Shown here: one piece after another, positions 1 through 9,194 of the stretch | Layout: every line of letters begins with the position of its first letter | Numbering within the stretch: position 1 is the first letter of the stretch | Source of the DNA: Bacillus timonensis | Lineage (GTDB): Bacteria; Bacillota; Bacilli; Bacillales; Bacillaceae_L | Direction: 5' to 3' | Length of the DNA stretch: 39,378 bases | Assembly: GCF_004799755.1 (NCBI RefSeq) | Contig: NZ_SLUB01000038.1 | Location: forward strand, 1-39,378 | Notes under the pieces: generated by a model | What the model was told of the DNA's origin: nothing | Database searches by the model: none | The model's input: only the letters and a program-made list of their open reading frames with translations | Translations under genes and position numbers: made by a program

Positions 1-267
1 GGACTATCACCAGGAAATCACGAAAGTGCTGGAAAAAGAAAAAGTACACGTGCGGTGAAAGGAAACCCTCATATTAAGTCAGCGTTATGCGAGGCAGCCT
101 GGGCAGCTTCAAGGAGTCGGAATACAAGGTTATCTGCTAAATATTGGTCATTGGCTGCAAGGAGGGGGAAGAAAAAAGCACTCGTTGCCATTGGACATCG
201 AATGCTTACAATCATCTATCACATGCTAAAGAACAAAGAACCCTACCACGAGTCAACAGTAAATTAG
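1..267 (+). CDS. IS110-family transposase, C-terminal fragment (cut by window edge)
   Basis: The reading frame is open from the first base and ends at 267, so the start lies outside the window. The 88 visible residues begin GLSPGNHESAGKRKS and continue with KGNPHIKSALCEAAW and AKYWSLAARRGKKKA. This is the typical C-terminal Transposase_20 region of IS110/IS116/IS902 transposases, which contains the conserved serine of the SPG motif. These enzymes use a RuvC-like DEDD domain, not seen here, plus this C-terminal domain. A GTG at 55 could be read as a start, but homology continues upstream of it, so it is internal. IS110 elements lack conventional terminal inverted repeats, so I cannot place the right end; bases 268-417 have no recognisable gene. 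Confidence 0.88.
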   Translation, partial: GLSPGNHESAGKRKSTRAVKGNPHIKSALCEAAWAASRSRNTRLSAKYWSLAARRGKKKALVAIGHRMLTIIYHMLKNKEPYHESTVN

Positions 268-417
268 CAGTATAGACAAACAATAGAAATATTATTCGAG
301 TAACCATAAAAATTAGGTAGCTCTGCTTTCCTATTGTCAAAATTAAGTTAGTATTAGGATAAACAGATCGGGTGAGATTTAAACCCGGGGATTATTTTCA
401 CAGAAAAAAAAAGGAGA

Positions 418-838
418 GGTATAGTTTCCTAACGGGTTCTGATACAGGGTGCAAAACGGTAAATCACATAACGTTTTTAGCGTGAATTCACACACAATTC
501 ACGCTTTAATTTTCTTGTTATAATAACGTTTAATCTTTTTAGATGATACCTCGACTTTGTACACAACCGCGATGTTTTGGCTTTTCCTTGTCTGAAGATG
601 CCTCGACTTCGGACACAACCGCGATGTTTTGGCCTTCCCTTGTCAGAAGATGCCTCGGCTTCGTACACAACCGCGATGTTTTGGCTTTCCTTTGTCCAAA
701 TATATACTGATTTTATTTCTCTAAAGCGTTTGACTTTGATTTTTACTGTGATTTGACCTCAAAAACCCTACGCGTTCTTAATATGATAATTGGTCTGTTT
801 GCACCTAAAAACGGAACCTGTTAATAGTTTCCTATACC
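418..838. mobile_element. 421-bp non-coding element with imperfect terminal inverted repeats
   Basis: The left end (GGTATAG at 418, then TAACGGGTTCTG and AGGGTGCAAAAC) matches, in reverse complement, the right end (CTATACC at 832-838, preceded by a complementary GGAACCTGTTAAT and GCACCT). Inside are a perfect 10-bp stem with a CACACAC loop (479-488/496-505) and three 52-bp tandem units. No plausible gene is present. The first ~115 bp recur at 36961. It looks like a non-autonomous, MITE-like element. I found no convincing target-site duplication, so the exact borders are inferred from the inverted repeats. Confidence 0.55.
545..700. repeat. 52-bp tandem repeat array, copy A (3 units)
   Basis: Units start at 545, 597 and 649, an exact 52-bp period. 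Each reads GATGCCTCGACTTCGGACAC then AACCGCGATGTTTTGGCTTT and CCCTTGTCTGAA, with variants. The same unit makes up the large array at 37249-39378, in the same orientation. Because 52 is not a multiple of three, the frame rotates in each unit, so the apparent open frames here are not genes. Confidence 0.95.
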
Positions 839-2346
839 CCTTTAGCCACTCCGAATAGCTCATTTAAAATGGTGATTTTCTTATTCGTATATTCCATAAA
901 ATTGTCGTTATAGGATTTTGGATCCTTTGGGTTTGCAAACTGCGTAATTTTTCCTGTTACTGGGTCCACAAATTTACTTGCTGCACCACAACCAAATCCA
1001 ATGATTGTTTGCATTTCTTCCATGATCATAATATTATAGATGCTCTCTTGACCTGGAAGTGAGTAGCCCACATTTTCTAGGTTACCAAGAATGTTTTTCA
1101 TTCGATATAAATAGTAAGGTACATAGCCATGTTCCTTTGTCCAAGTAGAAGCATTGTTCATCATCTCGGTAATTTCATCACGACCTGCAACCTTATATTT
1201 TTTCTTGTTTCGTGTCATTTCGGATGCACGCTTAAAAGATAAGGTATGGACAGTTAATGACTCTGGCATCAGCTTTTCTGTTTCAGAAAGTGTATAGTCG
1301 AACTCTTCCACTCCTTCACCAGGCAGACCAATGATTAAGTCCATATTAATATTATTCATTCCCATGTTTCTTGCGAGATGGAATTTTTCAATGGTTTCTT
1401 CCACTGTGTGATGACGGCCAATCGCTTTTAATGTTTCTTGAATATAGGACTGTGGATTAATACTGATTCTATCAATATTCCACTTTTTAAGTACGTCGAG
1501 TTTATCTGGTGTAATTGTATCAGGACGCCCCGCTTCAACCGTGATTTCACGGATGTGTTGAACATCTGGGAAGGACTGATACATTTCTTCATAAAGCATG
1601 TCCATCTCTTCAGCTGTAATACTAGTTGGGGTCCCACCACCATAATAGACGGTGGTTATTTTAATCTTGTTCTCTTTTAACCAACGCCCTATTTCGCGCA
1701 TCTCATAATGGAGACCCCCAAGGAATGAATTGACTGAACCTTGTCTTCCATTGATTGCATATGCCGGGAATGTGCAATAAGCACACTTTGTTGGACAGAA
1801 AGGAATCCCAATATAAATACTCACTTCATTTTGTAGTTGATATAAATCTGGAACCATCGTGAGTTGACGGTCGACAATTTGCCTCATTAATTCGATTTTT
1901 TCATCGGTAATTAAATAATCCTCTTTTAATTGTTTGTGAGCTACCTCTGGTGACACACCTTCTTGGATCTTTTTGTGTAACAGCTTTGTGGGACGCACAC
2001 CAGTAAGCATTCCCCATGGCTGAGTTATGTCTGTGAAATCCTGCATTACCATTACATAGACATGTGAGACTGCTTGTTTAATCTTTTTAAAAAGCTCTTT
2101 TTCATTCTCAAATGGAGGAAAATCTTTACGATAATTTCCAACGTAATCATTGCCAGATTTCAGATCAATAAGTTTCGCTTTTGAGGTAATGAAAGGATGG
2201 TTATATTCATATTGAAAATCTACTAATAGATCAGGATTTTCTAATTCTGTAATGGAAATTTCACTTTCCTCGAAAAATAAGTTTGTAATGAGCTGTAGCG
2301 GACGAATAAATCGCTCATCCTCAAGCCCCTTGAACAAAATACGCAT
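832..2346 (-). CDS. hemZ: HemZ, radical-SAM coproporphyrinogen-III oxidase-like protein
   Basis: Radical-SAM enzyme of the HemN/HemZ group, linked in Bacillus to oxygen-independent oxidation of coproporphyrinogen III in haem synthesis. The 4Fe-4S motif CPTKCAYC supplies C184, C188 and C191, followed by the YYGGGTPT glycine-rich SAM motif. The roughly 170-residue N-terminal extension before the cysteine motif is typical of HemZ rather than HemN. The ATG at 2346 is chosen because AAAGGTGAGG lies at proper spacing; the GTG at 2358 would sit on that site. The 504-residue length is close to B. subtilis HemZ. The TAG stop lies inside the terminal repeat of the adjacent element (CTATACC, 832-838), so the last residues may come from an insertion. 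Confidence 0.93.
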   Translation of the reverse strand: MRILFKGLEDERFIRPLQLITNLFFEESEISITELENPDLLVDFQYEYNHPFITSKAKLIDLKSGNDYVGNYRKDFPPFENEKELFKKIKQAVSHVYVMVMQDFTDITQPWGMLTGVRPTKLLHKKIQEGVSPEVAHKQLKEDYLITDEKIELMRQIVDRQLTMVPDLYQLQNEVSIYIGIPFCPTKCAYCTFPAYAINGRQGSVNSFLGGLHYEMREIGRWLKENKIKITTVYYGGGTPTSITAEEMDMLYEEMYQSFPDVQHIREITVEAGRPDTITPDKLDVLKKWNIDRISINPQSYIQETLKAIGRHHTVEETIEKFHLARNMGMNNINMDLIIGLPGEGVEEFDYTLSETEKLMPESLTVHTLSFKRASEMTRNKKKYKVAGRDEITEMMNNASTWTKEHGYVPYYLYRMKNILGNLENVGYSLPGQESIYNIMIMEEMQTIIGFGCGAASKFVDPVTGKITQFANPKDPKSYNDNFMEYTNKKITILNELFGVAKGV

Positions 2347-2511
2347 AGTTTGCCTCACCTTTTCAAAAAATTAGCTCCTATTAGTGTACAGAATGTTCGT
2401 TTTTTAATCAATATGAGAATATTGGTTGGATTTTGAGTTGGATAGTAGTTGGCCCTCCATGATCTATCGGCGTTAACTCATTTTCTATCAACGTTAGCGG
2501 TTTTACCTATA

Positions 2512-2537
2512 TAAAAACCCCCACAGCTTGTGGAGGT
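2512..2537 (-). terminator. Intrinsic terminator after yhaX
   Basis: On the minus strand a CCTCCACA...TGTGGGGG hairpin is followed by TTTTTAT, 13 bp beyond the yhaX stop codon. Confidence 0.85.
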
Positions 2538-2549
2538 ACTCAAATCCCT

Positions 2550-3413
2550 TTATTTTTCAACCTTAATCTGTTTTAAAAACTCAATTCTTTGCTGCTTTCG
2601 GAAATGCTCTTTGATCATGTAGGAGACACCATTCATATTATTCGAACGTGTTACCCAGTCAGCTGCAAATTTAACTTCCTTTGGCGCATTCCACATCGCA
2701 ACCCCTAAGCCAGCGGATTGAATCATTTCGACATCATCCGTTGAATCACCAATGACGACTGTTTCATGTAATGGGATTTCTAGATGTTTGGCTAAAGCTT
2801 TTAATCCATTAAGCTTAGAAACTCCTAATGGTGTGATTTCCAGCTTATGTGGTTCGGTTAAATCGACTTGGATGTCCTGGAAGTGCTCATTGATCGTTTC
2901 CTTGATCGTTCCCAATTCATCCTCACTTTGTGAATAGACCTCAATTTTTGGTGGTGCAACAGGATTGTCTGTTAAATAGTCACCAAGTGAATCGACGAAC
3001 TGCATAGGATAAAAAAGGGGATCGCCTGAGCCAAACATCGCTTTTGCGATAAGGTTACCAGGAAATCTAATCCGATTACCAATTGAAAACTTTTCATGTT
3101 GGAGGCGAATACTACACTTAAAGTTTTCTAATACTTGGACAATGTTAAAAGTTTTCTCTTCAGATATCCGTTTTACATAAAGGGGATCATCTAGATTTGT
3201 GCTAATAAACCCTCCGTTATGCGTAATTAAGAATGAGTCTAGCTTCAAAGCTTTGGCTATTTTTTTCGTCGATGCAAAATGACGTCTTGTTACGAGAGTC
3301 ACATAAACTTCCTTTGCTCGAACGTAATCTATAGCTTCCTTTGTCCCACTTTGTAGACGACCATTCGGACGCAGTAATGTTCCATCAACATTTATTGCTA
3401 GTAACCTATACAT
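2550..3413 (-). CDS. yhaX: YhaX-like Cof-type HAD-superfamily protein
   Basis: Cof/YidA-type member of the HAD superfamily, 287 aa. The fold markers are present: motif I region LLAINVDGTLLRPNG (residues 4-18), motif II around LVTRR (40-44), a C2-type cap, and motif IV VVIGDSTDDVEM. The first aspartate of motif I, the phosphoenzyme nucleophile in active HAD phosphatases (DxDGT), is asparagine here (N8). From memory B. subtilis YhaX also has N at this position, so this may be a lineage trait rather than a lesion. Phosphatase activity is therefore doubtful. It sits between hemZ and yheA and has its own terminator. B. subtilis yhaX is a sporulation gene, but no promoter could be assigned here. 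Confidence 0.85.
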   Translation of the reverse strand: MYRLLAINVDGTLLRPNGRLQSGTKEAIDYVRAKEVYVTLVTRRHFASTKKIAKALKLDSFLITHNGGFISTNLDDPLYVKRISEEKTFNIVQVLENFKCSIRLQHEKFSIGNRIRFPGNLIAKAMFGSGDPLFYPMQFVDSLGDYLTDNPVAPPKIEVYSQSEDELGTIKETINEHFQDIQVDLTEPHKLEITPLGVSKLNGLKALAKHLEIPLHETVVIGDSTDDVEMIQSAGLGVAMWNAPKEVKFAADWVTRSNNMNGVSYMIKEHFRKQQRIEFLKQIKVEK

Positions 3414-3512
3414 ATGCAGGTCCTCCTTCTTGATGTTGGGTGTCCCTTTACATATGGTTATGAAAAAATGAAGTTGATTAGAACATTAGGTTTCACATGA
3501 ATGAACGAAAAC

Positions 3513-3544
3513 AAAAAGAACCCCCGCCATTTCGCGTAGGGTTC
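3513..3544 (-). terminator. Intrinsic terminator after yheA
   Basis: The minus strand reads GAACCC...GGGGTTC followed by TTTTTG, 9 bp past the yheA stop. An inner GCG/CGC pairing extends the stem. Confidence 0.8.
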
Positions 3545-3552
3545 ATCAAACC

Positions 3553-3906
3553 TTATTGTTGCATGCTGCCATATATTTCTTCAAGTGGTTTTAACATGAT
3601 TTGATTTAGTTCTCCGATGACAACGCTCATGCGTTGCTCAGCTTCCATAAGTCTTGCAATTGTAGGATGCTGTTGAACAAGCGCTACTTGTCGTTGAGCT
3701 TGCTCTACTTCTTCTTGAGAGATATCTTCACCCATCATTTGTTTTTGCTGAAGGGATAATTGTATGTTTCGGAAGCTTTCAAATAATTTCTTTGCACCTT
3801 GGTCATTGTTGACTTGATCGTATAATTGCTTTAGCTGTTTAAACTCATCGCTTTCACGAATTGCCTTTTCAACACCATATGCAACATCATATAAATTTAC
3901 ACCCAT
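3553..3906 (-). CDS. yheA: YheA, YlbF/YmcA-family protein
   Basis: All-helical protein of 117 aa in the YlbF/YmcA family, the same length as B. subtilis YheA. YlbF and YmcA act with YaaT on RNase Y-dependent processing, but YheA itself has no settled role. The ATG at 3906 is preceded by AAAAGGAGGTAGGTAAA, a strong ribosome binding site. Upstream in-frame starts (up to 4035) would run into the yheB 3' end without such a site, so they are rejected. The C-terminal half is glutamine- and glutamate-rich and amphipathic. It lies 147 bp downstream of yheB on the same strand, as in B. subtilis. Confidence 0.9.
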   Translation of the reverse strand: MGVNLYDVAYGVEKAIRESDEFKQLKQLYDQVNNDQGAKKLFESFRNIQLSLQQKQMMGEDISQEEVEQAQRQVALVQQHPTIARLMEAEQRMSVVIGELNQIMLKPLEEIYGSMQQ

Positions 3907-4053
3907 TTTACCTACCTCCTTTTCCAGTTTTACTGCGAGGAAAAATGGTTCTTTTCCACTATAACAAACATTCCCAACGAATTCATCTCTATCTGTAAAA
4001 TCTGGGTATTCTTTAACATATTCTTTACACGGCAATTTGATAATACCTTATTT

Positions 4054-5187
4054 TTAAAAAAGCTGCGCAATAATTCCTTGAAAAATACCAATCATTCCAC
4101 CAAGCAGTGCTCCTAAATACGTAATCATTTTAAATTCACGTTTTGATATCCCTAACACCATTTCCTCCAAACGCTCCACAGAAAACGTTCCAACCTGGTC
4201 TTTAACAATTTCCTCTAGCTTGAGGCTTTTCATCATCTTATCAATGCGGTTTGCCACAAATTCGCCCGCCATTTCAATTCCTTTAGGAACGAAAGTCTGG
4301 AGGATTCGGTCTTTATAGGGTAGTATTACCACATTTGCAGGGGTTGCAAGATATTTCTTAACAGGGAAGATGTGTAGTGTCTGTTCCTTTAAGATGGTAA
4401 GAATTTTTTCTGACCCCACTTGTTCGATTACTTTATTAACCTCTAAGGCCTTCACCTTATTCCACTCTTTTTCAATTAATGATTGTAAAAGCTCATTTGT
4501 TCCTGGGCTTCTTAGGAATTTTATAATTTCTGGTTGGATTTTATCAATTAAGCTTGTGTTTCCTAAAAACATTTGCACCATATTCCCAAGCATGCCTCGG
4601 GTGGAAAGAAAATCATCAATCATTCTTTTTAGACGGAGTTTTCCTTCTTCACTTTCAAAATACTCGACGCCTTTTTCCGTGATATATCCCACTACTTCTG
4701 GAAACTTTACTTCAATTTTTGAAAGAAGCTCTTCCGGAATGACATGACCGATTTCCCTTGTGCCCATCTCATCTAAAAGACTCACATATTTCTTTTCAAC
4801 CAAGGTTATTAACTTTTCCTCTGCCACTTCATCAAGATTATGTATTCCTAGATGTTCCGCAAGTTCGTTAAAATTTTTATCTGTGTCAAGGAGTTTGGAA
4901 ACCTCCTCCTGTGCCCAGCCTTCAATTGTACGAACAAAACTTTCGTCTCGCAGTTTATTTTTTAGACTTTGAGGTGTTAAAAGATGCTCTACTACAGTTC
5001 TTCCCATCTGTCTTGCAAGCTCATCCCTCCGTTTTGGGATTAACCCTGGTGTAAATGGAACGCGCTTTTTACCAATGTAGATGGCTTTATATGGTCGAAA
5101 CAACATTTTGATTGCCAGAGAATTCGTGACTCCCCCAATAATGGCTCCAATCACCATCATAAATACGATCATTAAAAATACATTCAT
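4054..5187 (-). CDS. yheB: YheB, DUF445-family membrane protein
   Basis: DUF445 protein of 377 aa, the same size as B. subtilis YheB. The N terminus is a hydrophobic segment (about residues 2-25, with GAIIGGVTNSLAIKMLFRP, the family hallmark), followed by a long helical cytoplasmic or peripheral region. A second hydrophobic segment lies at the extreme C terminus (about 355-377). The function is unknown. The start ATG follows GAAGGTGATTGT. It is divergent from the yheC/D-type run, with 171 bp between them; I could not assign a promoter in that gap. Confidence 0.9.
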   Translation of the reverse strand: MNVFLMIVFMMVIGAIIGGVTNSLAIKMLFRPYKAIYIGKKRVPFTPGLIPKRRDELARQMGRTVVEHLLTPQSLKNKLRDESFVRTIEGWAQEEVSKLLDTDKNFNELAEHLGIHNLDEVAEEKLITLVEKKYVSLLDEMGTREIGHVIPEELLSKIEVKFPEVVGYITEKGVEYFESEEGKLRLKRMIDDFLSTRGMLGNMVQMFLGNTSLIDKIQPEIIKFLRSPGTNELLQSLIEKEWNKVKALEVNKVIEQVGSEKILTILKEQTLHIFPVKKYLATPANVVILPYKDRILQTFVPKGIEMAGEFVANRIDKMMKSLKLEEIVKDQVGTFSVERLEEMVLGISKREFKMITYLGALLGGMIGIFQGIIAQLF

Positions 5188-5358
5188 ACAATCACCTTCT
5201 AGAATTGAACTTTATTAAGTAACAGTTTTACTTGTTTTTTCATACGATACGTTACAAGACATTCGCCTAGTTTTATGGCTGAACCGTTTTCTCGATTGAA
5301 GTACCACCTTATCAATTATAGTGTTTGAACGTAAGTTTTAGCAAATGGGGTTATCAAG

Positions 5359-6732
5359 ATGACGGAAAAAATTCTGATTGAGGTGATTCCTGTTTCAAAC
5401 GAGCAGGTGTCCCCTTTGCAAATACAAATGAGTGACAAGATCTTTAAAGAATTCGGGTTACAAAACCTACAGAAAGTTGAATTATCGTGTAGCAGGAATA
5501 GTGTCATTGTCGAAATCGTATCTATTAATGAGAGCGAGCCAGTGATTCAATGCAGTGACTTCATCTTGCAGGAACTACATCTTCCTCCTGAGCATTTTTC
5601 AATTACTCTTTTAAAAAGAGCAAATGACAAGTTTGAAATCGGTCCAGTGGTTGGACTTTTAACAGAGGTACATGACAAAAATAATCAAATATCACTCGGC
5701 TCAATCGAAGAGTTTTGCCAAGAAATATCACTTTATGCTAACGAAATCGGTGTATTTTTTTATGTATTCTCTTTAAATAGCTTTTATAAGCATAGTGGGT
5801 ATATCTACTTAGATGGAACGTGGAAAAGGTCCATTGTTCCATACCCCCAGGTAGTCCACAATCGGATTCACTCCCGTAAACGGGAACACTCCCGAAGGTT
5901 TATCGATTTTACAAATGAATTGCAGATGAATAATATTCCTTATTTTAATGATCATTTTTTAAATAAATGGGAAGTCCATGAAATATTGAAAGAAAATGAG
6001 CATCTTCATTCATATATCCCTGAAACCGAGCTGTTAACGAGTCGGGATGTTCTCTTTGAAATGCTAGAGAAATACCAATGTGTTTTTGTAAAACCAGTCC
6101 ACGGAAGCCAAGGCAGAAATATTTTTCGAATTCATAAAACAGACGAAAATAAATATTTATTAGATTATACAACCTTCTCAGGTGACTTTGAGACCGTCCA
6201 TTATAGCTTTGCTACCCTTTTTCAATCCTTATTCTCAAGGTTAAAACAACATACATTTATTGTGCAGGAATGTATTTCACTTCTACTATATAAGGAAAAA
6301 CCATTGGATTTTCGGGTGTTATGTCAAAAGCAATCAAGTGACAAGTGGCAACTAACTTCCGTGATTGCCCGAGTATCATCAAAGGACCAGTTTGTTTCAA
6401 ACCTTGCAAGAGGTGGAGAAATGCAAAAGGTCCATAAAGTTCTTATCGAAAACTTTGATGTCAAACAAATTCCTCATATTAAAAAGTTAATGAAAGAGTT
6501 AGCACTAGAGGTTGCTGCCATAATCGATGGAAACGACGACGGAATATTTGCAGAGCTAGGAATCGATCTAGCGCTTGATGAAAATGGAAAACCAATGATT
6601 ATAGAGGTCAATACAAAGCCATCCAAAAACCAAGAACAGGATCAATTTTCAACCAAAATTCGCCCAAGTGCAAAAGCGATTTTACAGCATTGTGTTTATT
6701 TAGTCCAGCATCATTTAGTAAACGATACGTAA
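5359..6732 (+). CDS. YheC/YheD-family ATP-grasp spore protein (paralogue 1 of 4)
   Basis: YheC/YheD ATP-grasp family (endospore coat-associated), 457 aa. An N-terminal domain of about 90 residues precedes GPVVGLLT (95-102). Next come VVHNRI (165-170), FLNKWEVHEIL (200-210) and the ATP-binding loop VKPVHGSQGRNI (244-255). The C-terminal Mg-binding block is ELGIDLALDENGKPMIIEVN followed by TKPSK. Architecture and length match B. subtilis YheD. The substrate is unknown; ATP-grasp enzymes usually form C-N bonds using an acyl-phosphate. The ribosome binding site before the ATG at 5359 is weak. It is the first gene of a four-gene run, with 16 bp to the next gene. Confidence 0.88.
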   Translation: MTEKILIEVIPVSNEQVSPLQIQMSDKIFKEFGLQNLQKVELSCSRNSVIVEIVSINESEPVIQCSDFILQELHLPPEHFSITLLKRANDKFEIGPVVGLLTEVHDKNNQISLGSIEEFCQEISLYANEIGVFFYVFSLNSFYKHSGYIYLDGTWKRSIVPYPQVVHNRIHSRKREHSRRFIDFTNELQMNNIPYFNDHFLNKWEVHEILKENEHLHSYIPETELLTSRDVLFEMLEKYQCVFVKPVHGSQGRNIFRIHKTDENKYLLDYTTFSGDFETVHYSFATLFQSLFSRLKQHTFIVQECISLLLYKEKPLDFRVLCQKQSSDKWQLTSVIARVSSKDQFVSNLARGGEMQKVHKVLIENFDVKQIPHIKKLMKELALEVAAIIDGNDDGIFAELGIDLALDENGKPMIIEVNTKPSKNQEQDQFSTKIRPSAKAILQHCVYLVQHHLVNDT

Positions 6733-6748
6733 GAAAGGAGAGGGTCTT

Positions 6749-7819
6749 ATGATTTCACTGGGGTTTGTTACGCTTTATCCAAACCAGGAACTCGGGCTTG
6801 CGACGGAACTCGCCAAACGGGCTCCTGAATTCGGGATAGAACTGTACCGCTTAACTCCAACCTCAATTGAACCCACCTCTGAATTAGTTCGTGGAGAATC
6901 ATATAATCACAAGACTAATAAGTGGGAACAAAGCAGTTTTGAGATTCCAATGTTTTTATATGACCGTTGTTTTTATTCAAACGATGAAATCTCTAAAAAA
7001 AGTCAGCCAATTATGAACTGGTTAAAGTTACGTCCAGCAACTGTTTTTCTAGGACATGGTTTACCAAATAAATGGGAAATATACAAAACCTTGCGTCAAG
7101 ATAAGGAATTATCGCCCTATGTCCCTTCTACCGAGCAAGCTCTCTCCTCTTCTGCTATCCTACGAACTTTAACGAAGAAGCAGCAACTCATCCTAAAACC
7201 AGAGAAAGGCTCAATGGGAAAAGGAATTATTGGTCTTTTTCTCCATCGTAATTATGTAGAGGTTGTCTATAAAGATGAAAAACTTCTAAATAAAAACCAA
7301 TTTACAACAAGAAGAGAATTAAAAACGTGGCTTGACTCCATAATTAGCAATCAACCTTACTTATTACAACCGTATTTGCCGCTCCACAATGAAGAGAATC
7401 GACCTTTTGATATTCGCATTTTACTTCAAAAAAATGGCCAAGGAAAATGGATGGAACAAGGGCGCGGGATTCGTCTTGGAATGCCAGATCATCTCATTTC
7501 AAATCTGGGTGGTGGCGGAGAAACTCGTTCTTATGAAAGCTGGACAGAAAATATGTCTTTTCATCAGAAGCAATTACTTTCAGAAAACATTCATACAATT
7601 AATAATAGGTTACCAGAATTATTAGAAGAACAATTTGAACCTCTATTTGAAATCGGCGTTGATTTAGGTCTTACAAGTGAGGGTGCCATCTGGATTTTAG
7701 ATACCAATTCAAAGCCGGGTAGAAAGGTTCTTTTAGAAACAAATCCATCAAAAGAGGATGCCCTGTACAAAACACCATTACAATATTGTCTCCATCTTCA
7801 TTCAAAACAAACTACTTAA
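6749..7819 (+). CDS. yheC: YheC-type ATP-grasp spore protein (paralogue 2 of 4)
   Basis: This 356-aa member lacks the roughly 80-residue N-terminal domain of its neighbours. It starts directly with MISLGFVTLYPNQELG, the arrangement of B. subtilis YheC (about 363 aa). The ATP-binding loop is intact, LKPEKGSMGKGI (149-160). The Mg/ATP block near the C terminus (EIGVDLGLTSEGAIWILDTN, then SKPGRK) has D in place of the E seen in the paralogues. AGGAG precedes the ATG at 6749. It is probably cotranscribed with the genes on both sides. The function is unknown beyond association with the spore coat in the family. Confidence 0.87.
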   Translation: MISLGFVTLYPNQELGLATELAKRAPEFGIELYRLTPTSIEPTSELVRGESYNHKTNKWEQSSFEIPMFLYDRCFYSNDEISKKSQPIMNWLKLRPATVFLGHGLPNKWEIYKTLRQDKELSPYVPSTEQALSSSAILRTLTKKQQLILKPEKGSMGKGIIGLFLHRNYVEVVYKDEKLLNKNQFTTRRELKTWLDSIISNQPYLLQPYLPLHNEENRPFDIRILLQKNGQGKWMEQGRGIRLGMPDHLISNLGGGGETRSYESWTENMSFHQKQLLSENIHTINNRLPELLEEQFEPLFEIGVDLGLTSEGAIWILDTNSKPGRKVLLETNPSKEDALYKTPLQYCLHLHSKQTT

Positions 7820-7835
7820 AAAGGAGCTGAAAAAA

Positions 7836-9194
7836 ATGCGCACACCGCTGCCGCTTAAAATAGCGCAGGAAGAGAAAGGAAAAGTGTATATTCCTACTAC
7901 CATTCAATTAAAAACACCCATTAAGCATATCCTGTTTGGAACATCCTCCTGTGAATGTGAGGTTATCCAAGTCGATAAACAGGAAATCAAATTATCAGAA
8001 GATATATTTGTAGCCTTAAAGATTCCATACAGTAGTACAACACAAGTTTTTATCCATGAAGAGCATCTTTACATGGGTCCGCTTGTAGGCATTTTCACAG
8101 CAGGTTTTAGCGAGTCAATGATTCGTCCAATTGGAGAGAGAACCTTATTCTTCGCAAAACTTTTAGCTCAAGAAAAAGCAGTTGGGGCTTATGTATTTAT
8201 TTTTGGTGCGAAGCATATTAATTGGGAAAAAGGGACGATTGATGGCCTATTTCTTAACCATAATGGTTGGGAAACGGTTGAAGTTCCATTTCCTAATGTG
8301 GTCTATGACCGCCTTCCTAACCGCCGAACTGAAAAACATAAAGCCTTGCGCGAAATCAAACAACGGATGCAACATGAGTATTTAATTCCCTGGTTTAATC
8401 CTGGCTTTTTTGATAAATGGGAAATTCATCAGTTGTTAGAGGGAGATCATCGTGTTTCAACCTATTTGCCTGAAACCCATAAAAGTCCGACCTTCACTTT
8501 AATCGAACGTATGCTATCGAAATATCAGCATGTATACATTAAACCTGCAAACGGAAGTCTTGGTTTAGGTATTTATCAAGTTTTATTTGACCGCGAAGCT
8601 GGAAATTATTATTGTCGCTATCGTGATGCGGACGGAAAAAATCGTCTTCAGCGTTTTTCTTCCATTGAATCATTTATCAACACGCACTTCCGTAACAGAC
8701 AATTGGAGCATTATATCGTCCAACAAGGAATTCATTTGCTCCGAAACGATCATAAAACAATTGATTTTAGAATCCATACAAATAAAGATGAAAAAGGTAA
8801 GTGGCAGGTTAGCGTGATGGCAGGAAAAATGGCTGGACGTGGTAGTGTGACAACACATCTAAACAATGGGGGCGCCGTTCGTACACTCACAGAAATTTTT
8901 CCAGATGTAGAAGAATGTAAGAAAGTAACGGATTCACTTAAACAGGCAGCCCTATCTTTAAGTGAAGCTATTGATTCTAGACAAAAAGGGCATATTGGGG
9001 AACTTGGATTTGATTTAGGAATCGATAAAAATGGCAGTGTCTGGCTGTTCGAAGCAAACTCTAAACCAGGTCGTTCCATTTTTTCGCATCCAAAACTAAG
9101 AAAATTTGATAAGCTCTCAAGCAGACTTCCACTGCAATATGCTGTCTATTTAACTGAAACAACCATTAAAAAGCCAGAGGAAGTTTACAAATGA
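7836..9194 (+). CDS. yheD: YheD-type ATP-grasp spore protein (paralogue 3 of 4)
   Basis: Full-length YheD-like protein, 452 aa (B. subtilis YheD is about 453). GPLVGIFT lies at 81-88, FPNVVYDRLPNRR at 152-164, FFDKWEIHQLL at 191-201, the ATP loop IKPANGSLGLGI at 235-246, and the C-terminal block ELGFDLGIDKNGSVWLFEAN followed by SKPGRS. The start at 7836 follows AAGGAGCTGAAAAAA. The frame opens earlier, at 7758, but that stretch overlaps the previous gene. The stop overlaps the next start (ATGA at 9191-9194), so translation is coupled. Of the four it has the most canonical ATP-grasp residues. Confidence 0.89.
   Translation: MRTPLPLKIAQEEKGKVYIPTTIQLKTPIKHILFGTSSCECEVIQVDKQEIKLSEDIFVALKIPYSSTTQVFIHEEHLYMGPLVGIFTAGFSESMIRPIGERTLFFAKLLAQEKAVGAYVFIFGAKHINWEKGTIDGLFLNHNGWETVEVPFPNVVYDRLPNRRTEKHKALREIKQRMQHEYLIPWFNPGFFDKWEIHQLLEGDHRVSTYLPETHKSPTFTLIERMLSKYQHVYIKPANGSLGLGIYQVLFDREAGNYYCRYRDADGKNRLQRFSSIESFINTHFRNRQLEHYIVQQGIHLLRNDHKTIDFRIHTNKDEKGKWQVSVMAGKMAGRGSVTTHLNNGGAVRTLTEIFPDVEECKKVTDSLKQAALSLSEAIDSRQKGHIGELGFDLGIDKNGSVWLFEANSKPGRSIFSHPKLRKFDKLSSRLPLQYAVYLTETTIKKPEEVYK

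Noticed and set aside
477-668. 63-aa minus-strand open frame in the left element
   Set aside because: It is a translation of the tandem repeats and inverted repeat, with no ribosome binding site.
5240-5255. Sigma-E promoter CATACGAT for the yheC/D run
   Set aside because: No acceptable -35 element at the correct spacing, and an overlong leader.
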